Positions 62,414-64,000 of a stretch of 64,000 nt of DNA are shown one piece after another. Source of the stretch: Vibrio tubiashii ATCC 19109 (lineage in GTDB: Bacteria > Pseudomonadota > Gammaproteobacteria > Enterobacterales > Vibrionaceae); the NCBI RefSeq assembly GCF_000772105.1, contig NZ_CP009357.1, positions 58,809 to 122,808 on the forward strand. Direction: 5' to 3'. The notes beneath the pieces are model-generated. The model was not told the origin of the DNA. It did no database searches and saw only the letters and a list, made by a program, of their open reading frames with translations. The position numbers were made by a program, and so were the translations under genes. The first letter of the stretch is position 1. Each line of letters opens with the position of its first letter.

Positions 62414-62609
62414 ATTTTTTATTCCTACCGCAACAAAAGCTTCATACCCAAGATCACATTAGAGCACCAAATACGGCTTATATTAACAGATTGCCCTTAA
62501 AAATTAGCATATTCACCAAATAGTGCTTTTTTTTAGTAAAGCGTGAATATAGAATCGGATTATCCACGATACGTGAAAAAAGTCAATTTGAACAGCAAAG
62601 GATACCGAA
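62414..62609. promoter_or_regulatory. Divergent rep-parA control region
   Basis: 196 bp. An 8-bp inverted repeat, ATATTCAC (62,509-62,516) and GTGAATAT (62,543-62,550), brackets a T-rich spacer. It lies where ParA autoregulation would act, upstream of ATG 62,610. Confidence 0.5.
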
Positions 62610-63998
62610 ATGACCGATAACGACACCCAAAAAAGCTACCTGCTGGCTTCTCTTAAAAAGATCAGCACAGTGGTAAAACGCGGCGAGACCATCATGAAAG
62701 AGATTCCTGGCCTGGTCCGCAAGACACAAAAATCCAAGCATGATCCGGAGTGGCTGGAGGTCGCTCAGGTAGATGAACGTATTCAGAAACGTCGTTACGG
62801 TACAACTCAGGCTGCTGAGCTTGCAGGTATCAGTCACTCTCTCCTTTACGCGGCAGAACAAGATGGGCGACTACCAGAACCAGAGTATCGTTTAGATACA
62901 GCTAAGAAGGTTCGTTCTGGATACACCATGAATCATATCAATCATATTCGCCAGGTGTTCAATACGGCTCCTCGAAAGCCTGAAGGTGCGTCTGCTGCTG
63001 TGGTTGGCATCCTCAATTTGAAAGGTGGAAGTCAGAAGACAACTACCTGTCACTTGTTTTCTCAGTACCTTGCTATGAAGGGGTATCGCGTTCTCTTACT
63101 TGATACTGATCCCCAAGGGTCATTGAGTTTCTTCTTTGGGAAGAGACCCGACGATAACGTTCATTATGAAAACACCATCGCACCGTTCTTTCTGGAAGAT
63201 GACGAAGCGCTGGTAGAGGCCGGACATCCAGAAGGCGCTTCTCGGTCTTTGCATTATGCGATTCAGAAAACCTACTGGGACAACATCGACATTATTCCGA
63301 GTTGTTTGCAGAACCTTAATATTGACTTGATGATGCCGAAGGTTATGGATGATGCGAACGTCCCTTTCATCGACCGAATTATGAAATTGCGTAGTGGGTT
63401 GGTTGAGGTAGGAAAGGATTACGACTTCATTGTTATTGATGGAACTCCTTCTTTAAACATCAGCACGCTTAATGTGGTGTCTGCATGTGACATGGTTTTT
63501 GTGCCCACTCCAGCGGCTATGTTGGACTTTGCATCAACGCTTCAATTCGCAGGTTTGGTGGCTGAAACCATTGAGACATATGACGAAGGAGGAATCTATC
63601 CAAACGTCCCTGACATGCGTTTCTTCATTACAAAGTATTCCGGCAGTAGTTATGCTCAGTTCATGGGCCAGATTATTCGTCGTGTGTTTACTGTCGAAAG
63701 AGGAGATGTTCTATCTAATGAAGCACATGCCTCTGACGAAATTGGTAAGGCTACAAACTCTACTTACTCAATCTATGAACAGAATCCCGCAGAGTCTGAT
63801 AATCGTAAGAGACTGAAATCAACTTGCGAGATGTTCGATAAGTTATTTGAAGAAATGCACGATGCAGTTTGGGAAACATGTTACGAAGAGGTTCTGAGAA
63901 CTTCGCATCTGGATAAAATTGATCAAATTATGGCAAACGCAGATTCAGTGAAAGCGGAACTGGAGGAAGCAAAAGCTAGAGCAGGGGAGGGTATGTAA
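62610..63998 (+). CDS. parA: ParA-type partition ATPase (P1/SopA-like)
   Basis: 462 aa. An N-terminal MerR-like helix-turn-helix (about 60-110; YGTTQAAELAGISHSLLYAA) binds the par promoter. The deviant Walker A KGGSQKTTT lies at about 137-145, followed by LLLDTDPQGSLSFFF and the Walker B-like FIVIDGTPSLNI. Its length and N-terminal DNA-binding domain place it with P1 ParA/SopA. A parB gene is expected immediately after 63,998. Confidence 0.93.
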   Translation: MTDNDTQKSYLLASLKKISTVVKRGETIMKEIPGLVRKTQKSKHDPEWLEVAQVDERIQKRRYGTTQAAELAGISHSLLYAAEQDGRLPEPEYRLDTAKKVRSGYTMNHINHIRQVFNTAPRKPEGASAAVVGILNLKGGSQKTTTCHLFSQYLAMKGYRVLLLDTDPQGSLSFFFGKRPDDNVHYENTIAPFFLEDDEALVEAGHPEGASRSLHYAIQKTYWDNIDIIPSCLQNLNIDLMMPKVMDDANVPFIDRIMKLRSGLVEVGKDYDFIVIDGTPSLNISTLNVVSACDMVFVPTPAAMLDFASTLQFAGLVAETIETYDEGGIYPNVPDMRFFITKYSGSSYAQFMGQIIRRVFTVERGDVLSNEAHASDEIGKATNSTYSIYEQNPAESDNRKRLKSTCEMFDKLFEEMHDAVWETCYEEVLRTSHLDKIDQIMANADSVKAELEEAKARAGEGM

Positions 63999-64000
63999 TT

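Overview
The window looks like part of a large conjugative plasmid from a gammaproteobacterium. The evidence is an iteron origin with its Rep protein, a ParA, a MobH-type relaxase, a KfrA-like coiled-coil protein, many small plasmid-type genes and an inserted resistance transposon. The codon style and the company of Tus-like, CsrA and cold-shock proteins would suit an Aeromonas/Shewanella/Vibrio/Pseudomonas-type host. The exact host cannot be fixed from the sequence.

Region 1 (about 0.9-25.1 kb, all + strand) is a defence island in one nearly gapless gene run. It holds a complete type I BREX set: brxR, brxA, brxB, brxC, pglX, pglZ, brxL. Directly after it comes a two-gene cassette: a SMEK-domain nuclease-like protein whose C-terminal half looks like an APAZ domain, overlapping a catalytically dead short prokaryotic Argonaute (MID-PIWI). 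Then come a DUF91/NucS-like PD-(D/E)XK nuclease, a RecB-like nuclease/SF1 helicase, and a TrlF-type PHP + SMC-like ATPase. A DsbA-like thioredoxin gene diverges from the left edge.

Region 2 (25.2-31.6 kb) is plasmid backbone: a Tus-like replication-terminus protein (divergent), a P-loop ATPase, a cold-shock protein, a lipoprotein, small membrane proteins and the 5' half of a DUF1173 gene. Three promoters here share a 15-bp motif.

Region 3 (31,561-46,400) is a 14.84-kb composite transposon. Two identical 3,212-bp Tn3-family elements (tnpA only, 81-bp terminal inverted repeats) lie in direct orientation. They split the DUF1173 gene with a 5-bp ACAAA target duplication. The cargo is a mosaic: a serine resolvase, sul2 with a glmM remnant, a ParD/ParE-like toxin-antitoxin pair, a fragment of a conjugation (virB5-eexN-virB6) operon marked by repeated TTTCGTGCGCACGAAA palindromes, and a truncated Tn5393 end carrying strA-strB.

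Region 4 (46.4-64 kb) returns to backbone. It holds the 3' half of the DUF1173 gene, a CsrA-cold-shock-domain fusion, a secreted nuclease, a NERD/zinc-ribbon membrane protein, an integrase with four small genes upstream, a KfrA-like protein, and a SEC-C protein with a possible ADP-ribosyltransferase fold. It also holds a hybrid histidine kinase with its periplasmic binding protein, the relaxase, a 13-iteron origin with a DnaA box, rep and parA.

The most novel-looking content is the SMEK-APAZ/short-pAgo cassette inside a BREX operon, the CsrA-CSD fusion, the plasmid Tus homologue with its shared promoter motif, and the palindromes embedded in the start of T4SS genes.
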